Positions 27,614-39,284 of a stretch of DNA of 64,000 nt are shown piece after piece; position 1 is the first letter of the stretch, and each line of letters begins with the position of its first letter. Source of the DNA: Dermanyssus gallinae. Its lineage: Eukaryota; Arthropoda; Arachnida; Mesostigmata; Dermanyssidae. The notes beneath the pieces were generated by a model. That model was not told the origin of the DNA, made no database searches, and saw only the letters and a program-made list of their open reading frames with translations. Location of the stretch: contig QVRM01006127.1 in NCBI GenBank assembly GCA_003439945.1, positions 124,001 to 188,000 on the forward strand, given 5' to 3'. The translations under genes and the position numbers were made by a program.

Positions 27614-28591
27614 CATGTTTTGCGTGGCATATGCGCACTTTTGACAAGGCGGGCACTAACTGTATCGATGTGCTTTTTCAAACCTGAACAAGAGCTACTG
27701 GCTCAGAACCTACGACCGGGAAGTTCTCTGACGTGTAGAGCTTCGCAAGGATCGCCGTAAGTCCTGGTCTCTATAGCAGGGTAAGAAGATTCAAATACAT
27801 TTTTACTACTAACTACTCGGAAGAGAAACGAACCGCTGCTCGCCACGAAGTGCTCGAGCAGCCTTAGCGACTCAACCTCACGGAAGACTTGTCTAAATCA
27901 AGGGACATTTGCACAGATGACGCCAAAGACACGCCGATGCCTAGCGCGCACAGGAAGGAAGTAGGAGACGCAACAGAAGACGAAGCAGAATAATGCCTCT
28001 ACAGTAGTAGTAGTAGTAGTAGCAGTAGTGGTAGTTGGATACAATAACAAGTATCTTATTGTTAGCAAGCTGTTGCCGTTGGCGCTATTGTTGTCAACGA
28101 TACGAGTCAAAAGCGAATCTGGACGAAGCAGGCAATTGGTTGGCCAGGCGGAAAGGCGACGCTAAAACAAAGCGCTTGCGAACGACGCTTGACGGCCGAA
28201 CGGACGGACGGAACCTGAATAATCTGCTCCCCCGCACGAGGCCACAGACCACCACGGACCACAGTCACGTTCGCACAGAAGATACGTCAGCGCGTCAAGC
28301 AATAGCGCAGCGCAGCGCAGAGCGATGCTGTTCTGTGACGCCACCGGAAATGAGCGTCCAAGTTCGAGCGTCCAACGAAGCGGCTACTGAACGGCAGAGA
28401 GGAACTGCCGCCGCTGTATACATCTGTTGCTGTTGCTGCTGCTGCGGCGTCGCCATGGTCAGCTTCGCGCCCGTTACCAATAGAACGCCTTGCGAAGCAC
28501 ACCCGAGCACCTGACTACGGTGCAATCACCGGCCACTGTAGCTGCGTCGTTCGTTAGGCGACAGTACGAGCCCTGTATGACTAATTAGTTA

Positions 28592-28592
<1 letters not shown>

Positions 28593-28648
<56 letters not shown>
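28593..28648. repeat. (AT)n microsatellite
   Basis: About 27 AT units. Confidence 0.95.
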
Positions 28649-28651
<3 letters not shown>

Positions 28652-29152
28652 TGTCATAATAGGCCAAACGATGTCTGTTTGCGGCCTTGTCATTCTTCGT
28701 CTTAATGACGGAATCACCGTGTTCGACTACAAAGCAACGTTCCAAGCAAGTAGTGCTTTATCGTTCACTTCGGCGCTGCCTTGCTGCCTTCGAGGCAGGT
28801 CATAAGTCCACATCGCGGCGAACCGGCCAGGCTTGCATTGGTTTTTTTGCAAAGTTCGCCATTTAGTCTAGATACGTTACGGGCTGGACTATAGCACAAC
28901 GAGCGAAAATAGAATAGAGTATCGTGTGACCTCTTTTGACCGAATGAAAAGGGCAAACAGGGAACGCAGAGGTTGTTTGCTGCGTTTCCTGTGTGCTTTT
29001 CTTTCGGTCGTTATCGATAATAGTGAAGCGCTCGATGTTCACCTCATCTCAATTCAAAACCACCACTGATACCAACAAAAAGGACCCCGGTCTTTAATTT
29101 AACCCACGAGGGTCCAAGCTCTGAGCAAAGCCGCTTTGTCCCAAAACCGCGA

Positions 29153-29524
29153 TTGCTATTTGATAATAGTCTCCTTGTGGTTACTGCTTCGAATAAATGG
29201 AACATTGAAAGTCGAAACGTGTCAAACCTGCCTGGTACGCCTCTCCATACCGCCAGGCAAGACATAAATAATGATGGTAATAACGGCAAATATACTAAAA
29301 GCATACGAAAACCAATAGCCAACTGCCGTCTACTGTGTCGCAAGTTCCTACCTGGTAGGCAGACCCGAGGGATACCGACTTCGTCGAAACGTCAAAAATC
29401 GACGAAACACATGCTGTTCTTCGTGTTCGATACCTTTTATGCAAGGCGCACATACAAGGCGTGCTGCGTATTGTCGGTGCCTTACGTTACGCAGTGCGAG
29501 TTGTGTAATGCGAAAGGGGTGTGA
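29153..29524 (+). pseudogene. Unidentified open frame, possibly transposase remnant
   Basis: An open frame of 123 codons with normal composition and several cysteines near its end (KACCVLSVPYVTQCELCNAK). The Cys-rich end after a basic stretch recalls the C-terminal zinc ribbon of piggyBac-type transposases, but I cannot align it convincingly and no DDD motif is visible. It may be a chance frame. Confidence 0.2.
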
Positions 29525-31064
29525 CGGGCTATGACAATTAACCAGAACATGAATCTGAATATGCACAGTCAAAATGACCGCAATGTACGAGACGAGGTTG
29601 CAACGCCTGATTCACGCCTGATCATGATCACCCATCTACATCTGCAGTCCAACGAATAAGACAACCCGTGACCGTGCCCCCCCCCCCCGGTGGTTCGAAA
29701 TAGCAACCATTTGGCGGCAGACACCCAAAACTGTTACTAGAGCCTAAACACGAACACCTGCGTTGATAATAAGCTCGGTCACTTAACACGCAAAAACGTG
29801 TGAAAGCCGAGCTGTCAAGTAATCGGTCGAGCAAACGAAAGAAAGCCAAATTAAACGCCGCGGTACCGTACAAACATCAATGATGACAACAACAACAACA
29901 ACAACAACGACACCTAACAAAGGGAGGGACCTCACACAAGCCAATAGCATCAACTGTTTATTTTTAAAAGATCGCGCACTATCCAATAGCATCAACTGTT
30001 TCTTTTTAAAAGACCGCACGCTTCTCCCTGTAAGGTGGCAGCGTCTACAGCGAGTAGGCGACTGCTTGTCATACGAGCCACTACTGGAGCTCGCTTTTAT
30101 TAGGAGAGGCTACGAGAACTGCCTTGATAGGCAACACATTTGTTTTTATAGTTATTGGTGGCAGTGTCGATCGAAACAAGCGGAATTGTTATTACTTTCT
30201 AGAAGGAAAAAAACGGCAAACGAAACGCTCCAGAGCAAAATGTTAATGTCAATCTGTCTTGCTATCTGAACACAAGACTAGCTTAGACTCAAGGTTTTCC
30301 CCTACGCTATCGTCAGTCTATGTGGGAAACGTGATCACATCACGCTCATAATTGCAGAACGTGGCTTTCGTTGCTGACGCTAAAGCGCATTCTTCACGAC
30401 CACGTCAGGAGCATAAAGTTCTGTAGAAAAGTCGGTGACATTTGGGCGTGCAGCAAACACTATATATAACCGAACTACGATAGGTAAATCGGGTACAGGC
30501 TACAGTGATATCTTGTGCTTGGCTTTTTCTGTGGAGCCATTAAGGCTTATATAGTTTTCTCGTCTCAGATTTCCCGTCGTCCTAAGCTTGCAGCTCGAAT
30601 CTAAATTGGGCGGAGTGGACACGCCAGCTTTCTACAAAGCATGTTTGACGATCGCATTTAAGTCAACGTGGGAAGCTATCTCAACCATTTTGTACAACCC
30701 GGCAGAATTTAATCATTACGTACACCCGCGTCCCCATGTCACGGGCTGACATCACCTACGTTTACGGCGGCAGCTAATTCAAGTGCATAAAGAGTAGTGC
30801 CAACTATGTGGACAGTAACTCTTAACAGTAACCATCTTTCACTAATAATAATAATAATAATACCATTATTATTGTCAAAGGCATGCTGCTAGGGAGGCAA
30901 TCAGAGTTTGTCCTGGAATACGAACTTTGCTAAATACTATAATAGAACTAACAATATTGTAAGAAGGCTGATTATTCCTCAACAGAAAACGATTTTTATC
31001 TAACGTTCCTAACCGTCATGAGAAAACAAACATCTCGTTTAATAGATGCGGAATCGGGGGCTAC
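29525..31064. other. Mostly unassigned unique DNA
   Basis: I see no gene. The stretch holds a poly-C run at 29678, a CAA run near 29887, the 42-base tandem duplication at 29941-30019 and a short AAT tract near 30842. The frame at 29880-30269 crosses the tandem repeat and has no recognised motif. Confidence 0.5.
29941..30019 (+). repeat. 42-base direct repeat, two copies
   Basis: CCAATAGCATCAACTGTTT followed by an A/C difference and TTTTTAAAAGA is present at 29941 and again at 29983. The copies differ at only a few positions over about 37 bases. Confidence 0.85.
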
Positions 31065-31160
31065 CACGGAGACATGGTCAGGGGCTCCGTGCCGCCCTGA
31101 CTCTTCCAGAGTGCCTCACAGTGACCCCCTGTATCGCTCGCCCTGACAGTTTTTTTTTTT
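31065..31160 (+). other. Possible H-type RNA pseudoknot followed by T11
   Basis: CACGGAG (31065-31071) can pair with CTCCGTG (31085-31091), and GTCAGGG (31077-31083) with CCCTGAC (31095-31101). This gives two interleaved 7-bp stems with loops of 5, 1 and 3 bases. A second CCCTGAC lies at 31141-31147, just before a T run at about 31150-31160 that could end a pol III transcript. I cannot tell whether it is transcribed; it may be part of a retroelement end. Confidence 0.3.
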
Positions 31161-32285
31161 AAATCTAGGGACGATTAAAAACCGACATCCACCTGTACCT
31201 CTGTCGATCTGTTAATCACTGTGGCGGAACAGACAACGCAAAGCCACAAGAAGCAACAGTTCGAGGCACATATTAGTACCATCTCGAGTCGCGACGCCAA
31301 TGGAGCTTGTTATTCTCCCGTCAAATACGCAAAGGTATCTTAACAATTTAGACGTATAAGCAATGTGTTGTTTTCGCTTGTTTGTTGCTAAATGCAACAA
31401 ACAAAGGCAGCGGCGAAGGGGAGAGGGGGAGGGGGAGAGCAAATTGAATAGAGATAGAGAGAACTTCTACAAGTAGTATCAGCATCAACAGTGGTTCGCT
31501 AAGAAATACTCGAACTTCTCTAAAAGTTTGCTCAGACTTAGTTGGATCATTTTTGTATTCGTCCTGTTCAGCGTGTCGTGTGCGTTTGAATAGCCGTCGA
31601 CTGCCTCTGAATGCGTGAGCGGCACGTGCCGATCGTCGTGCGCAGCTGTGAACCAATCAGACCGCACACACGCCTAAGTTGGGCAGCGCTAAGGTCGCGG
31701 CTCCCGCAAGCCGAACGCGCAGTTTTTAAATTGTCTAAAATAATTACTGTTACCGTCACTGTGTCTACTTGTCTCGGCTATTATGATTATTAATTGGCGC
31801 GTCGGTTGGCAACGCCGACTGATCTAACGAACACGAGCCGACACGCAATGGTGGCCGTGCTGGCCCATTCTCGCTTCATATGAAAGGTGTATGACGCGAA
31901 TACCGGCAGCGGCAGCAGCAGCAGCTGCAAAAACAGCGGAATGTGGAGCATCAGCAATGACAACAACAACAAAGAAGACAAAAACGTCAACAATAACAAC
32001 TTCGTCAATACCAACAACAATAGCATCAACCGTAACTACAACAGCCACAACAACAGAGCAACAACGACAATAACAACAACAGCAACTGCTCCTGACTCAC
32101 ACCTTAGGGAGGGGGGGGGGCTATGGAAAGAGGTACGGACGCAAGCAGGCGTCTTTTTTTCTTGGGGTTTTTCTTGGGGAGTGTTTCTTGGGGAGGTGAT
32201 TAAAGAGCACCACTGCTAGGGTTCGTGACGAACGACTGTGATACATCGGTCCGGGCATCAGCTAAGCTTCTCGCAGGAAGCTGAC
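31161..32285. other. Unassigned DNA with CAA repeats
   Basis: No supported gene. AAC/CAA triplet DNA spans about 31960-32080, a poly-G run lies at 32110-32120, and TTCTTGGGG words repeat near 32157-32195. Confidence 0.5.
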
Positions 32286-32415
32286 CGTTATGTCAATGTT
32301 GGACGCCAGGAACGCCTTCAGCACACTGCGGAGGAACCAATGGCTGGACGTCGCGGGTCACAAGACTTTCCATACGTACAACTGGGTTCGGGCGGCCCAC
32401 CAGGGAGCCTCCTTG
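32286..32415 (+). pseudogene. Reverse-transcriptase-like fragment
   Basis: The plus-strand reading from about 32290 gives MSMLDARNAFSTLRRNQWLD. This resembles the motif A region of non-LTR reverse transcriptases (hydrophobic-D-x-x-N-A-F-N-T/S-hydrophobic), in which the Asp binds catalytic metal. No other RT block is recognisable nearby, so if real it is a short relic. A near-perfect hairpin follows at 32403-32450. Confidence 0.3.
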
Positions 32416-32450
32416 TTGCTGACTATTATGTCAGCAACATGGAGGCTCCC
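32403..32450. repeat. 21-bp inverted repeat with 6-base loop
   Basis: The left arm 32403-32423 and right arm 32430-32450 are complementary at 20 of 21 positions (one T/T mismatch), with the loop TATTAT. The outer part of the stem is GGGAGCCTCC/GGAGGCTCCC. In any frame it gives a mirrored peptide, so the reading through it is unlikely to be a conserved protein. Confidence 0.9.
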
Positions 32451-33572
32451 GACTCGCCCCCTCGCTAGTGGCACCTGTCTCGCAGGTTCGCAGGCTGTAT
32501 CGGGCCACTCCGAGAAAAGGCCGGTCTAGAAGAGTTCAAATGCGACCTTCGCATCCGCAAAAGGTTTAGCTTCGGAGATCACGTGTTCTCAGCATAAGTG
32601 TGTGACTCCCCTGCTCGAACAACAGTCAGACGGTTGACACGGTGAGAGCCACCCTGAGAGCAATGTCAGCTATGGTCGCAGGGGACATTTCGCTTCGAGT
32701 CCCCTGAAATGGCATGTAACTGTCTTGGACTTACTCACATCCTGATTGATCCGACGCAGCACATTTGAACGCGTAGCATAGCAGGCTGAAAGCAAAAGAA
32801 GATGCCAAAAATGCTCAAATGCGTACGTTCACACGGTTTGCTTTTGAGATGCTAGCGCCGAGAAGCCCCATGAAGGAAAGACCGCTTAATCGCATTTTTG
32901 CTAAACTGAGCAACAATGTGGCAAAGAAAAGTTCGGGCGAGTTTGGCAGGCGACTGACAAATAAGTGGTACGTAAGCGGTGTCTACAAGTGTAACGGACA
33001 ACGTAGTCGAACAAACTTGCCGACAGGTTATGTCGGAGCACATAAAAAATATATATGCATACCTTCAACTGTATATATATATATATATAACACTATTAAA
33101 CTAGCAGCACAAAGCGCAGATAAACAGCGGTTCCACTGCAAACAACAGCTCTAACTGCGCTATCAAGATAATTGGACTAATGATAGACTCGGGTGTACTA
33201 CGTGTTTCAGATGGCGACAGAAGCGACAGCAACACTAACAACCACTGTAGATTGCCGCGAGCAGTGTCATTATTAGATATATATATATATATATAGTAAC
33301 CATGACCGAAGCAGTGGGCTTCAATGAGCCCCCAGATACATCAGCGCTACTCTAGGTAAGAGGTGGCAGCTTTAAACAAGTCCAGCATATCGCTAACTAG
33401 TTGCGAGCACTTGCGGTGGTCCGTCCTTGTCGAAGTGAGGAACATCACCCAAATGCCGGGGGGGGGGGGTGGGGTGGGGTAAAGGATAGGAGGCATCCCT
33501 ATTGCCGGACGTCCTTCACTTTGTTTTGCTATTGCCGATGGGACTATTCACCCATGTGTATATGTATGCATG

Positions 33573-33576
<4 letters not shown>

Positions 33577-33623
<47 letters not shown>
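33577..33623. repeat. (AT)n microsatellite
   Basis: About 23 AT units, preceded by GTATGCATGTATGT. Confidence 0.93.
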
Positions 33624-33630
<7 letters not shown>

Positions 33631-33984
33631 CTTCGGAAGCGGGTCTTGTAATCAGTCTTCTGTTAGACCGGACCGGTCCCCCCATTCGCAGCTGGATAAT
33701 TTTCATCTTCAGCAACAGTACACAACAACCAACGAAGACAACAGCCGAATCGTGTACGAACTAACTGTCGTGTTTGCCGTTGTCTGAAACGTGGAGCACG
33801 CCAAGTCCAGAAGCTATAGTGAAGTCAAGATCTTTCTAGCTGCCCCCACCCGCGCAGCCGTCGCAGCGGTCACCCCCGCAACATTCGAAGTCGCTAGTCG
33901 ATCGCTTCCCAGCAAAACGACATCGGTTTGTGTGACCGCGACGAAGGGCGCCCATCTATTTTCAATGTCGTCTGCCGAAGGGCG

Positions 33985-34345
33985 CAATTTGTTGTTGCTG
34001 TTGCTATTTCGGTTATTCTTTGGGCTATGCTATTTGGGCTTGTGTTTATCTGGGTTGATGCGGTGCTATGTTGTTGTTGTTGCTGTCGTTTTATTGTTGT
34101 TACTGTTGCTGTCGATTTATTATTGTTGACGCCATTGTTTTTGTTGTTGTTGTTGTTGCTGTTGTTGGTGGTGGTGGTGTTACCGCTACAAATTTTGCCG
34201 CTCGATAGCGTTTCCTGTTTGTTGTTCCTGTCTGTTGTTATTTCGGTTATTCTAGACGCTATTTGGGTTTGTGTTTGTTCGGGTTGGTGCCGTATTGTTG
34301 TTGCAGTCATTTTATTGCTGCCGTTGTTGGTTGTAAGATTGTCGC
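33985..34345 (+). repeat. Diverged tandem duplication, about 240-base period
   Basis: The ordered words TATTTCGGTTATTCT, GCTATTTGGG, TTGTGTTT, GGGTTG and TGTTGTTG occur first at about 34004-34080 and again in the same order at about 34239-34305. This indicates an old duplication of a GTT-rich block. Confidence 0.65.
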
Positions 34346-35256
34346 TCGATTACTCGTTTCTCGATAGTCGCGTAAGGTCGCCGCCAGCTTTCCACTTATT
34401 GTCGTATTTAGCTCACGTTTATGGGCTCACAGATCAGAGGTCTGAAATGGTGGTCGTTGTTTTCGTTCACGTAGGTTTGTTTGGCACTTGTTATGCTATC
34501 GATGCCGCCATGATAATCGGTCATACTAAGCTATGTACGATTGTTATTTTTTGTTGTTTTTGTTGTTTTTGTTTTGTTGTCGTCAGTGTCCTTGGCGCGG
34601 TGGTTTTCTCCAATCCAACTGACGCACCTTGGCCGACCAGCGCAGTTCGCCCGAATGATAGCGCTGCAAATCGCTGTTTGGTGCTTTAGTAGTAGTAGTA
34701 GTAGTAGTAAAAAAAGAGAGAAAAACGCGATTGTTGTCTATATTGTTACATTTGCGCTTTGGTGAGAGTGTCAATGATCATGCCTGTAATTACTGGCCAC
34801 ACCAGATAGATGGATGGACGTTTCGTCTCGAACAAAAACCACCAACTTTCAATGTGTCATCTGCTGTCATCATCGTCGCTATTAGAGGTTAGACTGTTTT
34901 TGTTGTTGTTAACACGCTTCTGCCATGTCATACCACGTACGTAACACGTTAATTCGCAGTCGATACGTGCCAATGCCAACCTTAACAGTGGCAGCTCTTG
35001 TTATCATTGCGGCAGTGTTGCATTCGTTGCGTGTAGTAATACATGGTCGTGTTTCGTGGGTTCGTTGTTGTTGTTGTTGTTGTTGCTGCTGCCGTCGACA
35101 TGCTGAACTACATGTTGTCCATTCTGAGTAGTGCATTTTCATTCCGGTTCTGTTTGTCGCATTCGTCTCTAAGTTCGTAACATTGTACTTCATACATCCC
35201 CCCCCCCCCGCCCTTACAATGGACGATGAGCGCAATATTTCTAGTTGTTATTGAAG

Positions 35257-35261
<5 letters not shown>

Positions 35262-35309
<48 letters not shown>
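35262..35309. repeat. (AT)n microsatellite
   Basis: About 24 AT units. Confidence 0.95.
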
Positions 35310-35313
<4 letters not shown>

Positions 35314-36263
35314 CTCTTACAATTGCTTAAATATATATGTATAATAAATTGCCGTTAGATATCGAACTAATGCCAAGAAAATTTAGGCAACATTTTCGCC
35401 GTTCAGCCGCTAAGAAGAACAATCGTTTGATAGCCCTCCTTTTGCATTTACCACGTCATCCTCATCGTCTCCAGTGTGCAGATTCGCCTATCCGCTGTCA
35501 GTTACAACTGCATAGACATACAAGGTGCCAACTTTCCAAACATACCAACATTCAAAGCGTCGACTGCGCGATTTGCGGTTTAAAAACTGTAACCGATACG
35601 ACGAATCGTCGGCTTCTGGGAAAGGCGTGCAAGCTAAAAAGTGATTGCAAACAATGTACTGCCATTGTTAAAGAAATGTTGGTCGTGGTACAAGCAAACA
35701 AATTATATATATGAATAAACCGCTTATGTTGCTTCCTTAGGCGCCAGTAGATTGCTCAAAATTATCCTTTGTTCAGAGGACCGATTCCAATGGTAGTAAC
35801 GGATCGTTGTTATTAGGGATGTCCTTCAGTTTGAGAAATCCATCTGGTGTCGCCAAGTTAGCTGTTAGATGAATCATCCTAAACGACGCTCCGGTCATTC
35901 ATGAGTTCTTCTATACAACATGAACAGCACAACGCCATTGCATGGATCCACAAATGACGAGCAGTTAATAACTATAGACAGCCTGTTCCCAGAATAGGAC
36001 TTGTAGCGGTTTCATCCCAGAAATAACTAAACAATTTACAAGCGCATTAGCGGTACAAAAACATCACTAATTACAATACAAAGCACTTTCATAAGCCGAC
36101 ATTTAGTCCAGCGTCGTGCACAACAAGTAACTTCGTTTCGAGTCTTACGCGTATATCTTCATTTAGCACAAGCCTACCATAATGCGTTTGCAGTTACATT
36201 GGGTTAATGTCATTGCAACAATTCCAAACGATTTGGCACCTTAACGACGACCACTACTTCATG

Positions 36264-36308
<45 letters not shown>

Positions 36309-38502
36309 AACAAAGGGAAAAAATGTATATATATATATATATATATATAATATAAATATTGTTCCATCGTTTCACACTTCCGTCGTTGGACAACACTCAA
36401 CCGATTTTAAGCATTTTTTTTTATTTCCTTTCCACTACTGACTAACCCCAGCAAAAACAACAACAACAACAACCACCGTTACTATAATCCGTAGTACTAT
36501 GACTTGTACTTGTCATCTGCTTCGCCGCATTTCATCTCGTCGTTGCTCATTCAGATTAGCAGCGTCGACATTAACATTGACAGTGTCTCCGTGACAGTGT
36601 GTGTATCCAGACCGCTCGCTGCCGTGCCTTGCATGCGTTTATGCGCCTGTGTACGTTCTAATGCCGGCCGTAGCTGTTCGAGTTGTTTTTGCTGTTGTTG
36701 TTGTTGCTTCTGCTGCAGCTGCTGCTGCTGCCGCTGTTGTGCAGATGAACCACACGTTTGTGCAGATACGCGATAACGCCTTAATCGGCGCCACTCAACG
36801 TTTCATCATTACCGACCGCGTTTTTCTCCCGCTGCAATAACTAACCGTCTTAGCACTCTTAGCTACAGCGGCTACACGCAATGCCGCTGTTGCTGCTGAT
36901 AGGCACCGTCTTTCAGCTTAAGATTTCGGCCACCTCCGGGAATCGAATATTTAGAAGGGTCAATAAAAACAACAACAACAACATCAGCCACAACAAACCA
37001 ACGACAATAACAGTAGCAACAACATAAACAGCAGCCACAACAAAACAACAATCACAGCGACCCTTACAAAAGCAGCGATAACAAACGACGACGACGACAA
37101 TAAAAACGGTAACAGTGGCAGCAATAACAGCATAAACAGCATAATCGTAACAGCAACAACAGCAATCTGCAATACGTTTTAACAAGAACAACATGTGTAG
37201 CAGCATATATGCAACAACAACAACAACGACTACAATCGACTTTACAAACGACCACAATCCTAATGGCGAATGAGAAGCAGGATGATGAAAATGACGACAC
37301 GGCCAGCGCGAAGGCAGCATAAAACCGACAACACGAGCAACATGCGCTTGCTGTCAAAAAGTTACCCCGTTTAGTCGCCGAAGCCGTTCACTGCTAACGT
37401 TATATTAAGAGATAACTCAATCCAAACCAAAATACCACACCCCCTACTAGCAATAACAACCACCGAACGAACGGTAATTGGTGCAAACCCAAAGAACGAA
37501 TCACTCTGAGACAATTATCCCCCACCTACGACTATACATTTTGTAACGGACGGTTATTTTTACCAAACACACCAAAAAGCTCGCCCCCACCATATAATAA
37601 CTGGACCCAGCAAACGCGAGAACTATAATAGCACCACACTGAAAAGCCTACAGGTGGAAGAATCTACGCCTGTGGCTGGTATCATGCGAAATAGCTCAAA
37701 ATCTAGCCTAATATTGAGCTAACGTGATGTGAGAATGCGGAAGTACACTAGATGAAGTTCACTAAACCAGACTTCTCTAAGTGATTCCATACCGTGTCGC
37801 CAAGAACACAGGGCTGCTTTCCGTATGTGTTAATAGTTGTCATGTGTGGGCAAATCTTCACAGGAGCATCTCTTTTCGTGGAAACGATGTGTTCAACTCA
37901 CTTTGACGTCAGCTGGGCTTTAAATGTCTAGGCCGCGCTGTCTATGTACCAGGTGTTAAAGGCACTTTGTGAGGATGCATTATATGAGAAAGAGAGACAG
38001 ATACAGAAGGACGCTATAATGCCGAGGCACAGAACTGGCTCTATAGGGGGTTTTTCTTAAGATTGCCAGAATGCTACTGCATGTTTATACATCAATACTA
38101 CTATACGGTTATACCTATACTCTAGGCGTCGTTAAAAGAAATCTCTATATCAGCCTTATCCGACTATCGGTGGAAGCTGCCAGGTTTTTCCTCATGCCTT
38201 TTCAAACATAGTGTATTTTCCTAATGTACTAAAAACGTTTACTAAGTGCAATTTAACTAGATTTTAATGAGTCCTCCTATTCTATTGCTCGTGCACAAAG
38301 CTTTTTGCTTCCCTTTGTATCGCAATTCAGTTATAGTCTATACTATTTTGCCTAATAGAATTGCCCTGTTTTCTGAGGGTGGTCAGACTCGTATCATAGA
38401 TTATTATTACTAGATTTTTCAGGGGAAACCCTGTGCAAAATTAGAAGCAATAAGGCAAGACGGTAAACATTCAGGAATTTCGCGCTAGCAATGCTTCGAG
38501 CT

Positions 38503-38503
<1 letters not shown>

Positions 38504-38549
<46 letters not shown>

Positions 38550-38560
38550 TCTATATATAT
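38504..38560. repeat. (AT)n microsatellite upstream of the membrane-protein gene
   Basis: AT array with two ACAT/CTAT breaks, about 150 bases upstream of the proposed first coding exon at 38714. It probably lies in the 5' intron or promoter region. Confidence 0.93.
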
Positions 38561-38713
38561 AGAGGTTTGTCTAGGTGCGTAGGCTAACTGTGTGTGGCTA
38601 ACGCCCACATTCTCGGAAATCTTAGCGTGGGCCCACCAATGCCACTCGTAGCTTTGCACACCAACGTATGGCCAGCTAACAAATGCAGCATGATCGCGGT
38701 TTTCAGATCCAAC

Positions 38714-39284
38714 ATGCGCCTACCGACCATGTTGGCCGTGGCAGGCTGGTGGTTGAGCCTGAACTCAGCGGACACAACAGCCACGTTCGCGCAGTCGCCG
38801 GGCCTCCGATCACGACCGTCCGCTGGTTCTGCTGGATCCCTGCCGAGCTTTGTTGCCCTGCGGCCTACGGCAGTGAACCGGGCCAGCAAAGCTCACTACG
38901 ACCTTCCTCGGCCAGCAGCGGCACGGGTGCTGCATCTTGGCCAGCTGGGCCCGCCACTGCAGGAGGACATGACCTGGCACGACCAGGGCAACCAGGATCA
39001 TACCTACAGTCATCCCCACCACAGCAGTGGCGACGACCACGGTGCCGTTCATATACAGCAGCAGCAGCAGCAACAGCAACAACAACAACACCAACACCAT
39101 CATTCTTATCAGCTACAACAACAGCAACAACATAATCCTCTTGCTCATCAGCAGCAGCAACAACATCAACCTCATGCTCATCAGCAGCAGCAGCAGCAGC
39201 AACAACAACAGCAACCGCAACAACAACAGCATCATCATCATCAACATCACCACCACGAACCACATGAACAGCGGCTCCATCAAG
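38714..39284 (+). CDS. Membrane-protein exon 1: signal peptide, Gln/His region
   Basis: The exon opens with the signal peptide; cleavage is probably near TATFAQS. A His-rich patch and a CAG/CAA-encoded poly-Gln/His region (about 39055-39260) follow. The donor is CAAG/GTATCG, phase 1. The competing frame at 38683-39135 is rejected because only this frame joins in phase to exon 2. Confidence 0.75.

Larger units (their letters stand above)
24691..29043. other. Non-coding DNA with AT, GTT and GT arrays
   Basis: No supported gene. It contains (AT)n at 24696-24715, 24990-25050, 25715-25738, 25825-25856, 27473-27499, 27571-27610 and 28593-28648. Triplet repeats of GTT/GCT lie at 26207-26303 and 26660-26930, a GT run at 26319-26349, and a GGAC run near 26473-26490. 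Open frames over 26100-26950 are repeat translations. The frame at 28035-28514 has no recognised motif. Confidence 0.55.
32451..38500. other. Non-coding DNA with AT and GTT arrays
   Basis: No supported gene. Contents are (AT)n at 33071-33088, 33276-33294, 33577-33623, 35262-35309, 36271-36306 and 36325-36348. There is GTT/GCT triplet DNA at 34070-34170 and 35065-35090, and CAA/GTT DNA at 36680-36740 and 36965-37240. The 253-codon frame at 33928-34689 and the 135-codon minus frame at 36913-37320 come from these triplets. The 37.3-38.5 kb part is plain unique DNA in which I see nothing. Confidence 0.55.

Noticed and set aside
28035..28514. 159-codon open frame
   Set aside because: Arg/Thr-rich with a Cys run from GCT repeats; both strands are open over part of it and no motif is seen.
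33928..34689. 253-codon plus-strand open frame
   Set aside because: Made of GTT/GCT/TGT triplet repeats in a duplicated block, giving Val/Leu/Cys runs. Other frames are open as well.
35337..35714. Open frame starting YNKLPLDIELMP
   Set aside because: The opening recalls the C-terminal tail of some LINE reverse transcriptases, but the rest does not and the match is too short to claim.
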